DNA from: Halopenitus malekzadehii
GTDB lineage: Archaea; Halobacteriota; Halobacteria; Halobacteriales; Haloferacaceae
Direction of reading: 5' to 3'
DNA: 64,000 nt
Assembly: GCF_900108505.1 (NCBI RefSeq)
Contig: NZ_FNWU01000001.1
Coordinates: 496,001 to 560,000 of the forward strand
Positions 62,543 to 64,000 of the stretch are shown piece by piece. Below the pieces are notes generated by a model. The model was not told the origin of the DNA, searched no databases, and saw nothing but the letters and a program-made list of their open reading frames with translations. The position numbers and the translations under genes are program-made. Position 1 is the stretch's first letter; every line of letters begins with the position of its first letter.

Positions 62543-63569
62543 CGGCGAGGAGGAAACCGACGGCGGATACGTCCCCGAGATCGACCTCGCCGGCGAAGCC
62601 GATGTTGACACGTCCGTGGCTGGAACGCCCACGGTCGGCGACGGGACGTCATCGGCCGGCGACGCCACGGCCGACGGCGACGCCACGGCCGACGGCGACG
62701 CCACGGCCGACGGTGCCACGACCGACGACGCCACGGACGACGAGGTCGAACCGGTGGAGCTGCTCGTCCAACTGGCCGAGGAGGGCGAGATCGAGCCGTG
62801 GGACATCGACATCGTGCAGGTGACGGACGCGTTCCTGGCCGAACTCGACGCCCGGGACCTGCGGACGACCGGACGGGCGCTGTTCTACGCGAGCGTCCTG
62901 TTGCGGATGAAAAGCGACGCGATGCTCTCGGACGACGAGGAGGACGACGCCGACGAGCCGGAGTTGGAGCCCTGGGAGGCCGCGATGCGCGGCGAGGGAC
63001 GCCCGGGCGTCGGCGCCGGCGACGGGGACGGGGATCCGACCGACGGCGACGGGTTCGATCCGGTCGACCGCCTCGAGGCGGAGATGGACCGCCGGCTGGA
63101 TCGCAAGAACACCCGGGGGTCGCCCGAGACGCTCGACGAACTGGTCCGCGAGCTCCGGGAGGCCGAGCGCGGCTCGTGGTGGAAGCGATCGCGGGAGTAC
63201 GACACCTCGGAATCGCCACGGGGACACGACCGCGGGACGCAAACGCTCGACTACCGCGCCGCCGGCGACGTCCGCCGGGAGGGCGAGCCGACCGAGGGCG
63301 ACGTCACCGGCGGGACCCACGACGAGGACATCGAGGAGGTCATCGACGACGTCCGGACCGCAGTACGGACCCAGTACGACCAGGGCCGCACGGAGGTGCT
63401 GTTCGCGGAGATCGAGACGATCGGCGGGCGACCCTTTATGACCTACCTCGCGCTGTTGTTCCTCGCACACCGCGGCGGCGTCCGACTCCAGCAGGACGAC
63501 CTCTTCGGCGACCTGTGGATCCGGGACCCGACCGCAGCCACCGTCGAGGCGGAAGCGATCGCAGACTGA
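62535..63569 (+). CDS. scpA: segregation and condensation protein A
   Basis: Kleisin partner of SMC that bridges the two ATPase heads. The 344-residue protein has the N-terminal kleisin helix region (VELLVQLAEEGEIEPWDIDIVQVTDAFLAEL, about residues 76-106), an acidic central linker and a C-terminal winged helix (about 260-340; VLFAEIETIGGRPFMTYLALLFLAHRGGVRLQQDDLF-type). An N-terminal Gly-Asp-Ala-Thr-Ala-Asp repeat (62658-62711, three exact 18-bp units) is specific to this copy. It overlaps smc by eight bases, so the SMC-kleisin operon is preserved. Confidence 0.93.
   Translation: MTDGEEETDGGYVPEIDLAGEADVDTSVAGTPTVGDGTSSAGDATADGDATADGDATADGATTDDATDDEVEPVELLVQLAEEGEIEPWDIDIVQVTDAFLAELDARDLRTTGRALFYASVLLRMKSDAMLSDDEEDDADEPELEPWEAAMRGEGRPGVGAGDGDGDPTDGDGFDPVDRLEAEMDRRLDRKNTRGSPETLDELVRELREAERGSWWKRSREYDTSESPRGHDRGTQTLDYRAAGDVRREGEPTEGDVTGGTHDEDIEEVIDDVRTAVRTQYDQGRTEVLFAEIETIGGRPFMTYLALLFLAHRGGVRLQQDDLFGDLWIRDPTAATVEAEAIAD
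62658..62711 (+). repeat. 18-bp coding tandem repeat in scpA, three copies
   Basis: GGCGACGCCACGGCCGAC occurs three times in a row in frame and encodes Gly-Asp-Ala-Thr-Ala-Asp units in a disordered N-terminal arm. Copies are exact, implying recent expansion. Confidence 0.95.
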
Positions 63570-63614
63570 CCGCGGCCATCGCTCCCCGTCGTCATCGGCA
63601 GCACGTCGGCGACG

Positions 63615-64000
63615 TCACGCCGGATCGTCGTGATCACGGGCGGCAACGTATCGATCGTGGATGCGGTCGAGATGGGAACGCCCCGTCTCCGTCGACACGC
63701 TTCGACGAGCCGTCACGAAGAACTCGTCGAGCGCGTCGTACTCGGCGAACGCGTCCGCCGTCGGAGCGCCCGACGCCGGATCGTCCGTCGTCGGATCGTC
63801 GGCCGATGAGTCGGCCTGGTCGTATCGATCCGCACGCTCGTAGACGAGCGCTTGGAGGCACATGTCCACCACGTCGAGATCCTTGACGACCCGCGCCTCG
63901 GGACGGTCCCGGCGTTCGTAAGTCTCCCAGTCCGCACGGAGTCGCTCGGCGGCGTCGAAGGGCGCAGTCAGGTCGGCAACCGCACCGCGTTCGGCGGCCG
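63615..64000 (-). CDS. HD-domain (YfbR/HDDC2-like) nucleotidase, 5' end cut by window
   Basis: Only the C-terminal 128 or so residues are in the window; the frame is open to base 64000 with no upstream stop, so the GTG at 63870-63872 is not the start. The visible part reads RVVKDLDVVDMCLQALVYERADRYD, a late metal-aspartate and helix motif of HD-family 5'-deoxynucleotidases, then an acidic linker, and ends with LDEFFVTARRSVSTETGRSHLDRIHDRYVAARDHDD. The HD dyad itself would lie upstream, outside the window. It is convergent with scpA. Confidence 0.6.
   Translation of the reverse strand, partial: AAERGAVADLTAPFDAAERLRADWETYERRDRPEARVVKDLDVVDMCLQALVYERADRYDQADSSADDPTTDDPASGAPTADAFAEYDALDEFFVTARRSVSTETGRSHLDRIHDRYVAARDHDDPA

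Overview
The window is chromosomal DNA of a haloarchaeon (class Halobacteria; a Halorubrum-like organism is plausible, but the genus cannot be settled from sequence alone). The DNA is GC-rich, the proteins are strongly acidic, and many genes have a TATA-like box about 25-28 bases before the ATG, with no Shine-Dalgarno site (leaderless transcripts). Several families are archaeal or haloarchaeal: FttA/aCPSF1, a DRG-type GTPase, archaeosortase A, DUF2070, an HFX_2341-type regulator and MTH865. Most of the window is core genome in tightly packed, often overlapping operons. I see no rRNA, tRNA, CRISPR array or insertion sequence.

Layout. 3-842: 3' part of an agmatinase/arginase-family gene. 868-7395 (minus): a complete succinyl-type diaminopimelate/lysine cluster, dapA-dapB and dapD-lysA-dapF-dapE. 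7850-8822: a two-gene HTH plus TumE-like module whose promoter lies inside a 10-bp inverted repeat. 9505-13050: nadA-nadB-nadC for quinolinate and NAD synthesis. 13100-17671: an HFX_2341-type regulator divergent from a NYN-domain protein, then an MFS transporter, a PUA-like protein and a membrane-bound HTH protein. 17822-21244: a lone receiver protein and a two-gene secreted DUF1102/PKD locus with paired 16-bp palindromes in front. 21298-22420: MTH865 and J-domain proteins, followed by an eight-copy 19-bp tandem repeat. 22631-29259 (minus): a very large surface protein with an AT-rich, apparently foreign N-terminal module, then archaeosortase A and an FAD oxidoreductase. 29521-34665: a double VOC protein, a MATE exporter, membrane proteins, the DRG GTPase and a small conserved protein.

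34936-38785: aerobic terminal oxidase (coxB, a fused coxA-coxC, a 47-residue membrane peptide and a subunit IV-like protein), preceded by a four-copy 25-bp repeat. 38943-45894: UspA, then a surface glycan or lipid locus (flippase-like protein, sulfatase-fold enzyme, two glycosyltransferases, DUF2070 membrane protein). 45970-50478: a GlpA-like oxidase, a GNAT/zinc-ribbon protein, an HD hydrolase and prolyl-tRNA synthetase. 50784-55532: glutamate synthase large subunit with no small subunit beside it. 56465-63569: the transcription termination nuclease FttA, then a coiled-coil protein, smc and scpA (chromosome condensation). The window ends inside a minus-strand HD-domain nucleotidase-like gene.

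The least ordinary material is the HTH/TumE-like module with its operator, the paired operators before the DUF1102 locus, the mosaic surface protein beside archaeosortase A, the long FttA leader with an overlapping upstream ORF, and several unrelated intergenic tandem repeats. Family names were assigned by reading motifs; no database search was run.
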